Below, piece after piece: positions 15,535-24,168 of a stretch of 64,000 bases of DNA. The position numbers and the translations under genes were made by a program. Source of the DNA: Candidatus Leptofilum proximum (lineage in GTDB: Bacteria; Chloroflexota; Anaerolineae; Promineifilales; Promineifilaceae); assembly GCA_016710325.1 (NCBI GenBank), contig JADJXK010000002.1:2480001-2544000 (forward strand), given 5' to 3'. Every line of letters starts with the position of its first letter. Positions within the stretch are counted from its first letter, which is position 1. The notes under the pieces are model-generated. The model ran no database searches. It worked only from the letters and a program-made list of their open reading frames with translations, and was not told the DNA's origin.

Positions 15535-17778
15535 ATGAACACGGGCTCGGATACGTATGCAAAGCAGCTTGGCGCAGACAGTGCCAGGTTTGTAATTCCA
15601 ATCATGTTGGTGATATCTTGTGTTGCCAACGTTTTCCTAAGCCTGCAAAAAGACCAGCACATCCTCTTTTCGCTGTCTCTATTCATTCTTTTCCCCACTG
15701 TCTGCTTCATCGTCTGGGTACTGTTAAAAGGTGAACATTATTCACTGGGCATTTATTTGTTCCTGGCCGCCCACGACCTGATCATTACCTACGCCATTTG
15801 GAAGTTCTGGACCCCTGGAAGTTCGATTCCCTACCTTTTTGGCATCTTGATAATCGTCAGCAGCATGATCCTGGAGCCTTATTCAAGCTTCCGCGTTTGG
15901 TTGATTACCAGCCTGTTAACAATTGGGGCCATCGTCAGCCAAGAAACATATACCGCAGCAAGCCTTAAAGCATTCATGATACCTGTTAGTGTTAACCTTT
16001 TACTGGCAACGGCCGTTGCCACCGCTTTTTATGATTGGCATCATGCCACCCTGACCATTAATGAACTGTATCAAAAAGTCCAGCGCCGTCGGGACGAGCT
16101 ATATAGGCTTAAAGAAGAACTACAGCAAGTCAATACGTTGTTAACCCTAACAAATCAGCAGCTAGAGGCTGCAAAAACAGCAGCCGAAGCAGCGACAATC
16201 GCCAAAAGCCAATTCCTCGCCTCGATGAGCCACGAGATTCGCACCCCTATGAACGGCGTCATTGGCATGACCAGTTTACTGCAAGAAACCAGGCTCGATT
16301 CGGATCAGCATAGTTTTGTGGAAATCATCCGCTCTAGTGGGGAATCATTGTTGAGCATCATCAACGACATTCTCGATTTCTCTAAAATTGAATCGAATCA
16401 GTTGGAGCTGGAACACCATACGTTTGATCTACATGCCTGTGTAGAAAGTGCTTTAGACCTGTTGGCACACCAGGCAGCCCAAAAAGGGATTGAACTCACT
16501 TGCTTTTTTGATGAAACGGTGCCTCGCCATATCGTTTCTGACCCAACGCGACTGCGGCAAGTGTTGGTCAATTTGCTGTCTAACGCGGTGAAATTTACCG
16601 AGAAGGGCGAGGTCGTCGTCAACGTAGCCAGCCAGGGGCATGCGGCAAATCCGCAAGAAATCCGCTTTTCCGTTCGCGACACCGGGATCGGCATACCGCT
16701 TGAAAAACGAGACCGGCTTTTTAAGCCATTTAGCCAGGTTGATGCTTCTACTACTAGAAGATATGGGGGGACTGGCTTGGGGCTGGTGATTTGCAAACGG
16801 CTTTGTGAATATATGGGGGGGAATATCTGGGTAGAAAGTGAGCCAGGCAAGGGATCTACTTTTACTTTCACGATTGTGGCCGAACCGGTTACCCTGCCGG
16901 AAAAAGATAAGGCAGCCATCGACAAAACCAGTTTTGCTAACAAAACCGTTCTCATTGTCGATGACAATGAAACAAACCGCCTTGTTCTTGCAGGTACCGT
17001 TGCCCGTTGGGGGATGTGCTCTGAATCATTTAGCTCGGGCGAAGACGTCTTATCACTGTTCCACAATGGTCACAACCAACAGAAACGGTACGATGTTGCT
17101 TTGTTGGACTACAACATGCCAGCAATGAACGGCGGGCAGTTAGCGCAGGCATTAAAACAGGTTGCCCCAGATTTGCCCATTGTCATATTGAGCAGCATGG
17201 GTGAAACTGACAAAACTTACCAGGAGCAGGTAAACTATTGGCTCTATAAGCCAGTAAAAAGGGACCAATTATTAGGCACATTAAGCGACGTTTTCCACAG
17301 CCTGCCTGCCACAACAAAACTACCTGGTACGGCTTTACCGACGGTATCAAGAGGGGCGGCTCTCCGTATTCTCCTGGTTGAAGACAATAATGTTAATCAA
17401 AAAGTAGCCCTACGCATGTTGCAACGATTTGGCTACCAGGCAGACATTGCTACCAATGGAGCAGAGGCGGTAACAGCAATCAAAAATCGGCCGTATGATA
17501 TTATTTTCATGGACGTGCAAATGCCGGTGATGGACGGGCTGGAAGCCACGCGCCAGATTCGTGCCCTGAACGGCACGGTAGCCCAGCCCTGGATTGTGGC
17601 CATGACCGCCGACGTAGTAGATGACGCGGTGAAAACCTGCTTGGAAGCAGGCATGAATGATTTTGTTGGCAAACCGGCCACCATAAACATGCTGGCTGAC
17701 GCCCTAAACGCAGTTCCTGACGATAAAGCCGACACGACACCTCAAACAGCAGCAAAGCAAAACCGGCTCCGCATCTAA
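15535..17778 (+). CDS. Membrane-bound hybrid histidine kinase with two receiver domains
   Basis: 747 residues. About five to six membrane segments in the first 165 residues, then a coiled coil (180-225). HisKA has the H-box SMSHEIRTPMNG (histidine about 233), and HATPase has N-box NLLSNAVKFTEKG, DTGIGIP and GGTGLGL. Receiver 1 is VLIVDDN...LLDYNMPAMNG and receiver 2 is ILLVEDN...FMDVQMPVMDG; both keep the phospho-aspartate. The start is uncertain: the ATG at 15535 has a TATCAT box 8 nt upstream and no RBS, and an in-frame TTG lies 6 nt earlier. Orphan, with no output regulator adjacent. Confidence 0.9.
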   Translation: MNTGSDTYAKQLGADSARFVIPIMLVISCVANVFLSLQKDQHILFSLSLFILFPTVCFIVWVLLKGEHYSLGIYLFLAAHDLIITYAIWKFWTPGSSIPYLFGILIIVSSMILEPYSSFRVWLITSLLTIGAIVSQETYTAASLKAFMIPVSVNLLLATAVATAFYDWHHATLTINELYQKVQRRRDELYRLKEELQQVNTLLTLTNQQLEAAKTAAEAATIAKSQFLASMSHEIRTPMNGVIGMTSLLQETRLDSDQHSFVEIIRSSGESLLSIINDILDFSKIESNQLELEHHTFDLHACVESALDLLAHQAAQKGIELTCFFDETVPRHIVSDPTRLRQVLVNLLSNAVKFTEKGEVVVNVASQGHAANPQEIRFSVRDTGIGIPLEKRDRLFKPFSQVDASTTRRYGGTGLGLVICKRLCEYMGGNIWVESEPGKGSTFTFTIVAEPVTLPEKDKAAIDKTSFANKTVLIVDDNETNRLVLAGTVARWGMCSESFSSGEDVLSLFHNGHNQQKRYDVALLDYNMPAMNGGQLAQALKQVAPDLPIVILSSMGETDKTYQEQVNYWLYKPVKRDQLLGTLSDVFHSLPATTKLPGTALPTVSRGAALRILLVEDNNVNQKVALRMLQRFGYQADIATNGAEAVTAIKNRPYDIIFMDVQMPVMDGLEATRQIRALNGTVAQPWIVAMTADVVDDAVKTCLEAGMNDFVGKPATINMLADALNAVPDDKADTTPQTAAKQNRLRI

Positions 17779-17867
17779 GGATGCTTCACTCCTCACAAGT
17801 TAATAAATCTCTTAATTGAAAGGTATTGTCCCTAAGTCGGGATCCTCATTAGAAAAATGTAACCAAC

Positions 17868-18272
17868 TCACATAGCAAGGTGGCTAACTAAAATTTGTGG
17901 CACTTGCAAAAAGTGAGCATCGGCTGTGAGGAGGGTTGCGCCGTGTTCCATTGCCAGGGCGGCAATCCACAGATCGTTGGTGGGGATGGGACGGCCGTTC
18001 CCACGCAAATAAGCATAGATGGCGGCGTAGCGTGCGGCCGTTTCACCGGTTACCGGAGCCAAAGCTACACGCGGGCTGGCTAAGAATGCGTCCAGCTCCT
18101 GTCGATTCTGCTCCCGCTTGCTGCCAACTTCAAAACCAGCCCACAACTCGCCCAAAACAATTGCCGGCAGCAAAATTTCGGGGGATTTGCGAAGTGCGCT
18201 GGCCGCTTCTGCATGGCCTCGCTTGAAAGCTGCGTAAGCAGATGTATCTAGCATCAAGCTGCTCAAGACCAC
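17868..18272 (-). CDS. vapC: PIN-domain ribonuclease toxin (VapC family)
   Basis: 134 residues. PIN acidic residues are visible: D in LMLDTSAYAAF, E in LGELWAGFE, D in PTNDLWIAALA, D in LLTADAHF. It cleaves RNA when not bound by its antitoxin. The GTG start at 18272 overlaps the antitoxin stop; an in-frame ATG (MLDTSA) at 18254 is an alternative. The toxin-after-antitoxin order with overlap is typical of vapBC/fitAB. Confidence 0.9.
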   Translation of the reverse strand: MVLSSLMLDTSAYAAFKRGHAEAASALRKSPEILLPAIVLGELWAGFEVGSKREQNRQELDAFLASPRVALAPVTGETAARYAAIYAYLRGNGRPIPTNDLWIAALAMEHGATLLTADAHFLQVPQILVSHLAM

Positions 18273-18523
18273 ATCTCCGCATCAATTTTGCGCTGGGCAT
18301 CCAGGTTGTTGGCAAACTCAGTGTATTCAGCTTCGGTCCAGGTGCCAGCCAGATCGTCCAAATCATCAAATTCCTGCTCCGGCAAACTGCTTGCAGCCAA
18401 TCCAACTGATTCTTTGATCAGATGCAGCACATAGCGATTCAGGCTTAACCCCTGCTGGTTTGCTTTGTTTTGCAGCGTTTCATGCAGCTTTTCATCAACA
18501 CCACGTATCGTTAACTGTTTCAT
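18263..18523 (-). CDS. vapB: RHH antitoxin (VapB/FitA-like)
   Basis: 86 residues. The N-terminal ribbon-helix-helix MKQLTIRGVDEKLHETLQ...GLSLNRYVLHLIKE binds DNA, and the acidic C-terminus (EFDDLDDLAGTWTEAEY) would cover the toxin. The start is chosen by GGAGGTGCGTTG before ATG. It reads into vapC with an overlap. A strong sigma70 promoter lies 35 nt upstream and is expected to be autorepressed. Confidence 0.88.
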   Translation of the reverse strand: MKQLTIRGVDEKLHETLQNKANQQGLSLNRYVLHLIKESVGLAASSLPEQEFDDLDDLAGTWTEAEYTEFANNLDAQRKIDAEMWS

Positions 18524-18557
18524 CAACGCACCTCCAACAGTGAATGCATTTAATGAC

Positions 18558-18586
18558 ATTATAGTGCATGCAAATAGCGCAGTCAA
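18558..18586 (-). promoter_or_regulatory. Sigma70 promoter of vapBC
   Basis: Minus strand TTGACT (18581-18586), 17-bp spacer, TATAAT (18558-18563), with an imperfect TGCA-bounded inverted repeat (18545-18568) over the -10 as a possible VapB operator. Confidence 0.75.
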
Positions 18587-18624
18587 TCACAAAGAACATC
18601 ATCACCACTGCTAGCAATTCCTGC

Positions 18625-18630
18625 TATAAT
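18625..18630 (+). promoter_or_regulatory. TATAAT -10 box of ade
   Basis: Perfect TATAAT 45 nt before the ade start. Unlike the leaderless genes, this transcript has an RBS. No clear -35. Confidence 0.5.
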
Positions 18631-18675
18631 ACCTGCCACTTCTCACTAAAATCTGAACCAAACGTGGAGGGCGCA

Positions 18676-20475
18676 ATGACAACCAACCGACAACCGTGGC
18701 ACGCAGTGGCGACCAATCTGGTGGACGTGGCGATGGGGCGGCAGCAGGCTGATCTCGTCATCCAAAACGGCCGTTGGGTTAACGTGCACAGCGGCGAAAT
18801 CATCCCCCAGACGGATGTAGCGGTGAAAGACGGCCGTATCGCCTACGTTGGCCCGGATGCCAGCCACACCATCGGGGAAAATACGAAGATTATTGCGGGG
18901 AACGGCCGTTACCTCATCCCCGGCCTGTGCGACGCCCACATGCATGTCGAGAGCGGCATGGTCACCGTCACCGAGTTTGCCCGCGCCGTCATCCCCCACG
19001 GCACCACCAGCATGTTTATTGACCCCCACGAAATTGCCAACGTCCTGGGCCTGCCCGGCGTCAAGCTGATGCACGACGAGGCGCAAACGCTGCCCGTAAA
19101 CGTTTACGTGCAAATGCCCAGCTGCGTGCCCAGCGCCCCCGGGCTGGAAACACCCGGCGCCTCCATCGGCCCGGCTGAAGTGGCCGAGGCGATGCAGTGG
19201 CCCGGCATCATTGGCCTGGGGGAGATGATGAACTTCCCTGGCGTCTTCATGAGCGATAACAAGATGCATGCCGAGATGGCGGCAACGATGCAAGCGGGCA
19301 AGGTGATTGGCGGGCATTATGCGTCGCTCGACCTCGGTCTCCCCTTTCACGGCTACGTGGCAGGCGGCCCGGCCGACGACCACGAAGGCACCCGCGTCGA
19401 AGATGCCATTGCCCGCGTGCGCCAGGGCATGAAGGCGATGCTGCGCCTCGGCTCCGCCTGGTACGACGTGGCCAGCCAGGTCAAAGCGATTACCGAGCAG
19501 GGGCTGGACAGCCGCAACTTCATCCTCTGCACCGACGACAGCCACTCCGGCACGCTGGTGAACGACGGCCACATGAACCGCGTCGTGCGCCACGCCATCG
19601 CCCAAGGTTTGAAACCAATCACCGCCATTCAGATGGCGACGCTCAACACCGCCCAGCATTTTGGCGTGGAAAAAGATGTCGGTTCGATCACCCCTGGTCG
19701 TTATGCCGACATTGTGATCAGCAGCGACCTGGTGACGCTGCCCATTGAGTTGGTGATTGCCAATGGGGAGGTTTTGGCGGAGAACGGCCGTCTCACCACC
19801 GATCTTCCCCCCTACAGCTATCCCGACTTTGCCAAAGGCACGGTGAAGCTGGGCCAGCCGCTCACCGCCGATTCGTTTGACATTCACGCCCCGGCGGGCA
19901 AAAAGACGGCCAAAGTACGCACCATCGGCGTGGTGGAAAACCAGGCGCCCACCCGCGCCGAAACACGCGTATTGCCTATCGAAAACGGACTGGTGCAGCT
20001 GGATACGCGCCTGGATGTGGCCCAAATTGCCCTGGTGGAGCGGCACCAGGCCACAGGCGGCGTGGTCAACGGCTTTGTCAACGGTTTTGGCTTTGACAGC
20101 CGCTGCGGCATTGCTACCACCGTAGCCCACGACAGCCATCACATGATCGTGGTGGGCACCAGCAAAACCAACATGGCCCTGGCCGCCAATCGCCTGGGCG
20201 AAGTAGGTGGCGGCGTGGTGGTCTTCAAAGACGATGCGGAAATTGCCCTGGTGGAACTGCCCATCGCTGGTTTGATGTCTGACGAGCGGGCAGAAGTTGT
20301 GGCGCAGAAGGCGGCGCGCATGGTGGCGGCCATGGCCGAATGCGGCTGCACGCTGAACAACGCCTACATGCAGCTCAGCCTGCTGGCCCTGGTCGTCATC
20401 CCCGATCTGCGCATTTCGGACCTGGGGCTGGTTGACGTGAACAAGTTTGAAGTTGTGTCACTGTTTGCCGAGTAG
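18676..20475 (+). CDS. ade: Adenine deaminase
   Basis: Deaminates adenine to hypoxanthine in purine salvage. 599 residues, amidohydrolase fold: metal-site motif CDAHMHVESGMV, FIDPHEIANVLG, ICTDDSHSGTLV-type aspartate segment (LCTDDSHSG), and the C-terminal Ade domain with GFDSRCGIATTVAHDSHHMIVVG. GTGGAGGGCGCA precedes the ATG at 18676. Stand-alone, divergent from vapBC. Confidence 0.95.
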   Translation: MTTNRQPWHAVATNLVDVAMGRQQADLVIQNGRWVNVHSGEIIPQTDVAVKDGRIAYVGPDASHTIGENTKIIAGNGRYLIPGLCDAHMHVESGMVTVTEFARAVIPHGTTSMFIDPHEIANVLGLPGVKLMHDEAQTLPVNVYVQMPSCVPSAPGLETPGASIGPAEVAEAMQWPGIIGLGEMMNFPGVFMSDNKMHAEMAATMQAGKVIGGHYASLDLGLPFHGYVAGGPADDHEGTRVEDAIARVRQGMKAMLRLGSAWYDVASQVKAITEQGLDSRNFILCTDDSHSGTLVNDGHMNRVVRHAIAQGLKPITAIQMATLNTAQHFGVEKDVGSITPGRYADIVISSDLVTLPIELVIANGEVLAENGRLTTDLPPYSYPDFAKGTVKLGQPLTADSFDIHAPAGKKTAKVRTIGVVENQAPTRAETRVLPIENGLVQLDTRLDVAQIALVERHQATGGVVNGFVNGFGFDSRCGIATTVAHDSHHMIVVGTSKTNMALAANRLGEVGGGVVVFKDDAEIALVELPIAGLMSDERAEVVAQKAARMVAAMAECGCTLNNAYMQLSLLALVVIPDLRISDLGLVDVNKFEVVSLFAE

Positions 20476-20544
20476 CCCCGTACCTTTTGTCCTACATAGA
20501 AAAATATGAGTCTTTGGAATTTGGCAGGGGCAGGATGGTTTTTG

Positions 20545-20592
20545 GCCGCGAATTGGCGCGAATGATTCGCGTTAATTTGTGAAATTCGCGGC
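20545..20592. repeat. Hairpin downstream of ade
   Basis: GCCGCGAATT (20545-20554) pairs with AATTCGCGGC (20583-20592), and the inner CGCGAAT/ATTCGCG also pair. It fills the gap between ade and the TetR gene. No T-run. Confidence 0.6.
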
Positions 20593-20706
20593 TAACTCTT
20601 TAAAATCCCCAAGAACCAAAAATGTGAATCAAATTGACGACGGTTAGCTTTCCAGGTTACCGCTAACGGATTGACAAACGGCCGTTTCCCTGTTACTCTA
20701 CTTTTC

Positions 20707-20720
20707 AGACCGAGCGGTCT
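20707..20720. promoter_or_regulatory. TetR operator 1 (NemR-box-like)
   Basis: AGACCGAGCGGTCT lies 13 nt before the TetR ATG and matches the AGACC-N4-GGTCT pattern known for NemR. A second copy is at 21355-21368. It implies autorepression. Confidence 0.75.
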
Positions 20721-20733
20721 TAACGAGGCAAAC

Positions 20734-21333
20734 ATGGGCAAAGGCGAACAAACCAAAGAATACATCCTGCAAAAGGCTGCTCAACTCTTTAACGAGCGGG
20801 GCTATCACGCTGCCTCGATGTCGGACATCATGGCGGTGACGGGCATGGAAAAGGGTGGCATCTACAACCACTTTAAGAGCAAGGATGATCTGGCGGTGCA
20901 GGCCTATGAATACGCCGTGGATTTGATGCGACAGGCGTTTGCCGCCGCGATTAAGGGTAAGTACCATGCCGTGGACCGGCTGCAAGCGGTCGTGGCCGTT
21001 TTCCAAAGAATTCCCAATGGCTCACCTCTGGCGGGGGGCTGCCCGGTGGCCAATACTGCCATTCACGCCAACAAGACCCACCCCAGGCTGCACGCCTATG
21101 CCCGCGAAACGATGATCGAGTGGCAGGATTTTATCCGGCGCATTGTGCAGCTGGGCATTGAGCGCGGCCAGCTGAAGCCGGACACAGATGTGGAGATGCT
21201 GACCACGCTGCTGATTTCTACGCTGGAAGGGGCCATCATGCTCAGCCAGCTGCACCAGGATGACAGCTACATGGACCGCGCCATTACCCATCTAACCAGC
21301 TACCTGCAAAGCCTGGCTTTGCCGGAAGGTTAG
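20734..21333 (+). CDS. TetR-family repressor, NemR-like
   Basis: 199 residues. N-terminal HTH (LFNERGYHAASMSDIMAVTGMEKGGIYNHFKSKDDL) and an all-helical ligand domain. The segment LAGGCPVANTAIHANKTHP holds a cysteine near residue 107, where NemR-type repressors carry a redox/electrophile-sensing cysteine. The start is at MGKGEQ; the RBS is weak (ACGAGGCAAAC). Two matching operators flank the gene, so it probably controls itself and the thioesterase/GNAT genes downstream. Confidence 0.88.
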   Translation: MGKGEQTKEYILQKAAQLFNERGYHAASMSDIMAVTGMEKGGIYNHFKSKDDLAVQAYEYAVDLMRQAFAAAIKGKYHAVDRLQAVVAVFQRIPNGSPLAGGCPVANTAIHANKTHPRLHAYARETMIEWQDFIRRIVQLGIERGQLKPDTDVEMLTTLLISTLEGAIMLSQLHQDDSYMDRAITHLTSYLQSLALPEG

Positions 21334-21354
21334 AAATTTTTTTACCACAAAAAC

Positions 21355-21368
21355 AGACCGAATGGTCT
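21355..21368. promoter_or_regulatory. TetR operator 2
   Basis: AGACCGAATGGTCT, the same half-sites as operator 1, 13 nt before the thioesterase start. Confidence 0.75.
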
Positions 21369-21381
21369 CAAAAAGGAGCGA

Positions 21382-21921
21382 ATGATGCTGGTAAAAAGCG
21401 AATTACCGAAAGTGTTGGAGAGTACGGCCGTCGTCCGTTTCCAGGACTGCGATCCCTTTGGCCATCTCAACAACGCCCGCTACGTCGACTACTTCATGAA
21501 CGCCCGCACCGACCAGCTGTTGGCGGCGTATGACTTCAACCTTTTTGCCGTGGGACAGCGGCTGGGCAGCGGCTGGGTGGTGAGCAAAACCCAGATTGCC
21601 TTCTGGCTGCCTGCCCTGCTGATGGAAACGGTGCGCATTCAGACCCGGCTGATCTGGGCCACGCACCGCCAGTTGGTGGTAGAAGGCATCATGCTGGATG
21701 AAAACGGCCAGCAAATGAAGGCGGTGGCCTGGGTTGAATTTACCTTTGTCAGCCTGGTCAACGGCCGTCCCACCAGCCACACCGACGACCTGATGCAGCT
21801 CTTTCACGCCGTCCAGGTCAACGACATTTACGAAAACAGCACGTTTGATGAACGACTAAGCCACCTGCGCCAGACCCAGCGGCAAAAGCGCCGCGCGCAG
21901 ATCGCAGCCCCTTCTGTTTGA
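21382..21921 (+). CDS. Hotdog-fold acyl-CoA thioesterase family protein
   Basis: 179 residues. 4HBT-type start STAVVRFQDCDPFGHLNNARYVDYFMNAR contains the usual catalytic Asp and the HLNNARY signature of YbgC/FadM-like thioesterases. Substrate unknown. AAGGAGCGA precedes the tandem ATGATG. The TetR operator just upstream ties it to the NemR-like regulator, suggesting removal of reactive or unusual acyl-CoAs. Confidence 0.82.
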   Translation: MMLVKSELPKVLESTAVVRFQDCDPFGHLNNARYVDYFMNARTDQLLAAYDFNLFAVGQRLGSGWVVSKTQIAFWLPALLMETVRIQTRLIWATHRQLVVEGIMLDENGQQMKAVAWVEFTFVSLVNGRPTSHTDDLMQLFHAVQVNDIYENSTFDERLSHLRQTQRQKRRAQIAAPSV

Positions 21922-21936
21922 AAGGAGGTAAATCGC

Positions 21937-22566
21937 ATGGATTGGTTTGCCATGGATCCCCTGTTGATGCGTTATTTGGGACAAACAGCGCCTTGGGCGA
22001 ACTTTGACCAGGCCGCAGCTTCGCGCACTGCTCTCATTTTCCGGCCGGTGCAGGCCGAGGATGCCGATCTGATTGTGGCGATGCACCAGCGCCTGTCTGA
22101 AGAGACGGTGTTTAGACGGTACCACAGCCCGCGTGTACCTACCCGGCGGGAGATTGACCAGATTTGCCAGCTATCCGGGGAAAACGGCCGTACCCTCGCA
22201 GCCACAGTGAGCGGTAAAAATACGGCCGTTGTCGGCCTAGCGTATTATGTCGTGTCTGCGGCCAATACGGCCGAAATGGCGCTGTTGGTAGAAGATCGAT
22301 ACCAGGGGCAGGGCATTGGCAAGCGGCTGCTGCAGCAGCTAGTGGCACTGGCTGTCGCGCAGGGTATTTGCTACTTTGATGCCTTTGTACTGCCGACCAA
22401 CAAGGCGATGCTGCACCTGCTGGAACAAACGGGGCCGATGGTTTACAACCGGTTGGGCTATGGCGCCCGAGAACTGCGGATTCAGCTAACGGCCGTGCCC
22501 ACCTTCAATCTGGTCTGGGAGCCGCAAAAACCAGCGGTTGAAGAGGCCGTCTACCTGGCTGCGTGA
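21937..22566 (+). CDS. GNAT-family N-acetyltransferase
   Basis: 209 residues. Acetyl-CoA loop in LLVEDRYQGQGIGKRLLQQLVALA (Q-x-x-G-x-G/A pattern) and the FRPVQAEDADLIVAMHQRLSEET entry typical of GNATs. It resembles the acetyltransferase part of Pat-like enzymes. Strong RBS (AAAGGAGGTAAATCGC); 15 nt after the thioesterase, so cotranscribed. Substrate unknown. Confidence 0.85.
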   Translation: MDWFAMDPLLMRYLGQTAPWANFDQAAASRTALIFRPVQAEDADLIVAMHQRLSEETVFRRYHSPRVPTRREIDQICQLSGENGRTLAATVSGKNTAVVGLAYYVVSAANTAEMALLVEDRYQGQGIGKRLLQQLVALAVAQGICYFDAFVLPTNKAMLHLLEQTGPMVYNRLGYGARELRIQLTAVPTFNLVWEPQKPAVEEAVYLAA

Positions 22567-22615
22567 CAGTTTTAGTGAACTATCAGCCGATTTCTTGCTT
22601 CACGACTAAGATTTA

Positions 22616-22675
22616 ATCAACAGATTGCGCAGATTAAACAGATTTTTAATTCGTTCAATCTGCGTAATCTGCTGA
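22616..22675. repeat. Imperfect inverted repeat between convergent genes
   Basis: ATCAACAGATTGCGCAGATT (22616-22635) pairs with the segment ending CTGCTGAT at 22675. Probably a bidirectional transcript end between GNAT and the ECF sigma gene. Confidence 0.6.
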
Positions 22676-22704
22676 TAAAACCTCTTTCGTCCCGGCTCGT
22701 TGAA

Positions 22705-23340
22705 TCAGGTTGGTGAAGGCTGGCCGTGGTTGTCGGGGTCGAGGATGGGGCCCAGCGTGTCGCGCAGCCATTGGCGGGCGCGGTGCAGGCGCACTTTGGC
22801 GGCGCTGGGGGAAATGTCGAGGGTAACGGCCGTTTCCTCCGTACTCATCCCTTCCAATTCACGCAGCATAAAAACCGTTTGCAGCGATTCGGGCATGGCG
22901 GCAATCGCCTGGCGCAGTTCCGTCTGCACCTCTTCACTGTCATACGATTCTTCGGGCAGACAGCACCAGTCAAACAGCTGGCGCGGCACGTAGCCGGGCA
23001 TCTCGTTCAGCGTTTCCTCCACGGAAACTATGGGGGCGCTGGGACGGCGCAGGCGCATCATGGCCGCGTTGTAAGCGATGCGGTACAGCCAGGTGCTCAG
23101 GCTGGAGCGCCCTTCAAAGCTGTCGATGGCGCGGAAGGCGTTGAGGAAAGTTTCTTGCAGCACGTCTTCGGCATCTTGCGGATTGCCCAGCAGACGCAGC
23201 AGCAGCCGCTGCAGGGCTGGCGAGTGCAGGGCGATGCACTCGTCGCAGGCAGTTTTGTCGCCCGCCTGGATTCTGGCGATGAGTTCGGCTTCGTCTACGG
23301 CCGTTATGTCTTCGGCCGTTTCGTCATTCATTTGTGTCAT
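22705..23340 (-). CDS. ECF-subfamily RNA polymerase sigma factor
   Basis: 211 residues. Region 2 (LLRLLGNPQDAEDVLQETFLNAFRAIDSFEGRSSLSTWLYRIAYNAAMMRLRR) and region 4 (AIAAMPESLQTVFMLRELEGMSTEETAVTLDISPSAAKVRLHRARQWLR) are both clear, joined by a short linker containing an unusual CC pair. No anti-sigma gene is adjacent on either side, so its control is unknown. OsmC lies upstream on the same strand, but with a terminator in between. Confidence 0.92.
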   Translation of the reverse strand: MTQMNDETAEDITAVDEAELIARIQAGDKTACDECIALHSPALQRLLLRLLGNPQDAEDVLQETFLNAFRAIDSFEGRSSLSTWLYRIAYNAAMMRLRRPSAPIVSVEETLNEMPGYVPRQLFDWCCLPEESYDSEEVQTELRQAIAAMPESLQTVFMLRELEGMSTEETAVTLDISPSAAKVRLHRARQWLRDTLGPILDPDNHGQPSPT

Positions 23341-23406
23341 CTGGTTCGTTACCCTCTTCCATTATTTCTGTTTTTACAAACCTATGACACTCTATCCCGA
23401 GGCAGC

Positions 23407-23448
23407 AAAAAAGGCAACCTCACCGTGGTATGGATGCAGGTTGCCTTT
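23407..23448 (-). terminator. Intrinsic terminator of osmC-like gene
   Basis: AAAGGCAACCT (23410-23420) and AGGTTGCCTTT (23438-23448) pair perfectly, with a T-run on the minus strand. Confidence 0.85.
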
Positions 23449-23455
23449 AACCCAT

Positions 23456-23511
23456 GTGAAACGTGAAGCGTGAAACGTGACCGGAGGGAACTCACGTTTC
23501 ACGTTTCACGC
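23456..23511. repeat. Heptad-repeat hairpin (GTGAAAC family)
   Basis: GTGAAAC-GTGAAGC-GTGAAAC-GTGA, a short spacer, then the complement. Same family as 24112, 32526 and 52749. Confidence 0.85.
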
Positions 23512-23551
23512 CAAACCCCAAAAAATCTGTGAAAATCTGTGTCCTATTTTG

Positions 23552-23962
23552 TTAGGCAGAGGTCAGTTCAGGCGTTGTGCTGGTCTGGATTTCAAATTGG
23601 GGTGGGTTTTCAAAATGTTTTTTGACAGCACATTGATCGGCGGCGCGGATGACGGCCGTTTTGTACTTTTCGGGGAAGTTGGGCGGCAGCTGAATGTCCA
23701 GCTTGATTTTGCTGACCATGCCCGTCATCCGGTTCACTTCCAGGCTTTGCACCAGGCGCACGCCTTCAGCAGAAATGCCGCGCTGCTGGCAAAAGCCCAG
23801 CACGTAAATGCCCGCGCAGGTGCCGATGGAGGCCAGGAAGGTGGCAAACGGCGTTGGCGCAGAAGCCATGCCGTTATAAGAAGGTTGGTCAGTCGGAACG
23901 GTAAAGGGGCCAAAGTGGGCGTCTACCCGCGCCCCGCCGGGGAAGTCGATTATCATTTCCAT
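23552..23962 (-). CDS. OsmC/Ohr-family protein
   Basis: 136 residues. The two redox cysteines are present: SIGTCAGIYVLGFCQQRG (about residue 45; the family usually has one cysteine here) and ADQCAVKKHFENPP (about 112). OsmC proteins reduce organic hydroperoxides. The start is at MEMIIDFPGG (23962), after GGAGACATTCACC. Monocistronic, with its own terminator. Confidence 0.82.
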   Translation of the reverse strand: MEMIIDFPGGARVDAHFGPFTVPTDQPSYNGMASAPTPFATFLASIGTCAGIYVLGFCQQRGISAEGVRLVQSLEVNRMTGMVSKIKLDIQLPPNFPEKYKTAVIRAADQCAVKKHFENPPQFEIQTSTTPELTSA

Positions 23963-24111
23963 GGTGAATGTCTCCGTATTTTTGGCCACAGAGAGCACAG
24001 AGATTTGTGAGAATTGGTCGCTGTGGCTTTTTAATTTGGGGGAAACGGCCGTTGCCGTCCCACACTCTTTTTTTAGATGCAGTCACCTGGCAATGGTTAC
24101 AGGGATGAAGT

Positions 24112-24161
24112 GTGAAACGTGAAACGTGATTTTTTCACGCCTCACGTTTCACGTTTCACGC
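24112..24161. repeat. Heptad-repeat hairpin (GTGAAAC family)
   Basis: GTGAAAC-GTGAAAC-GTGA, a TTTTTT loop, then the inverted words. It ends 7 nt from the stop of the amine oxidase gene. Confidence 0.85.
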
Positions 24162-24168
24162 CAAAAAT

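Noticed and set aside
15815..15845. GTTCGATTCC as a tRNA T-loop
   Set aside because: It lies inside the hybrid kinase gene, and no acceptor, D or anticodon stem can be formed around it.
18646..20142. 498-codon minus-strand frame opposite ade
   Set aside because: Antisense shadow. ade is a certain gene, and the antisense peptide has the unnatural His/Ala/Gly/Val mix of such frames.
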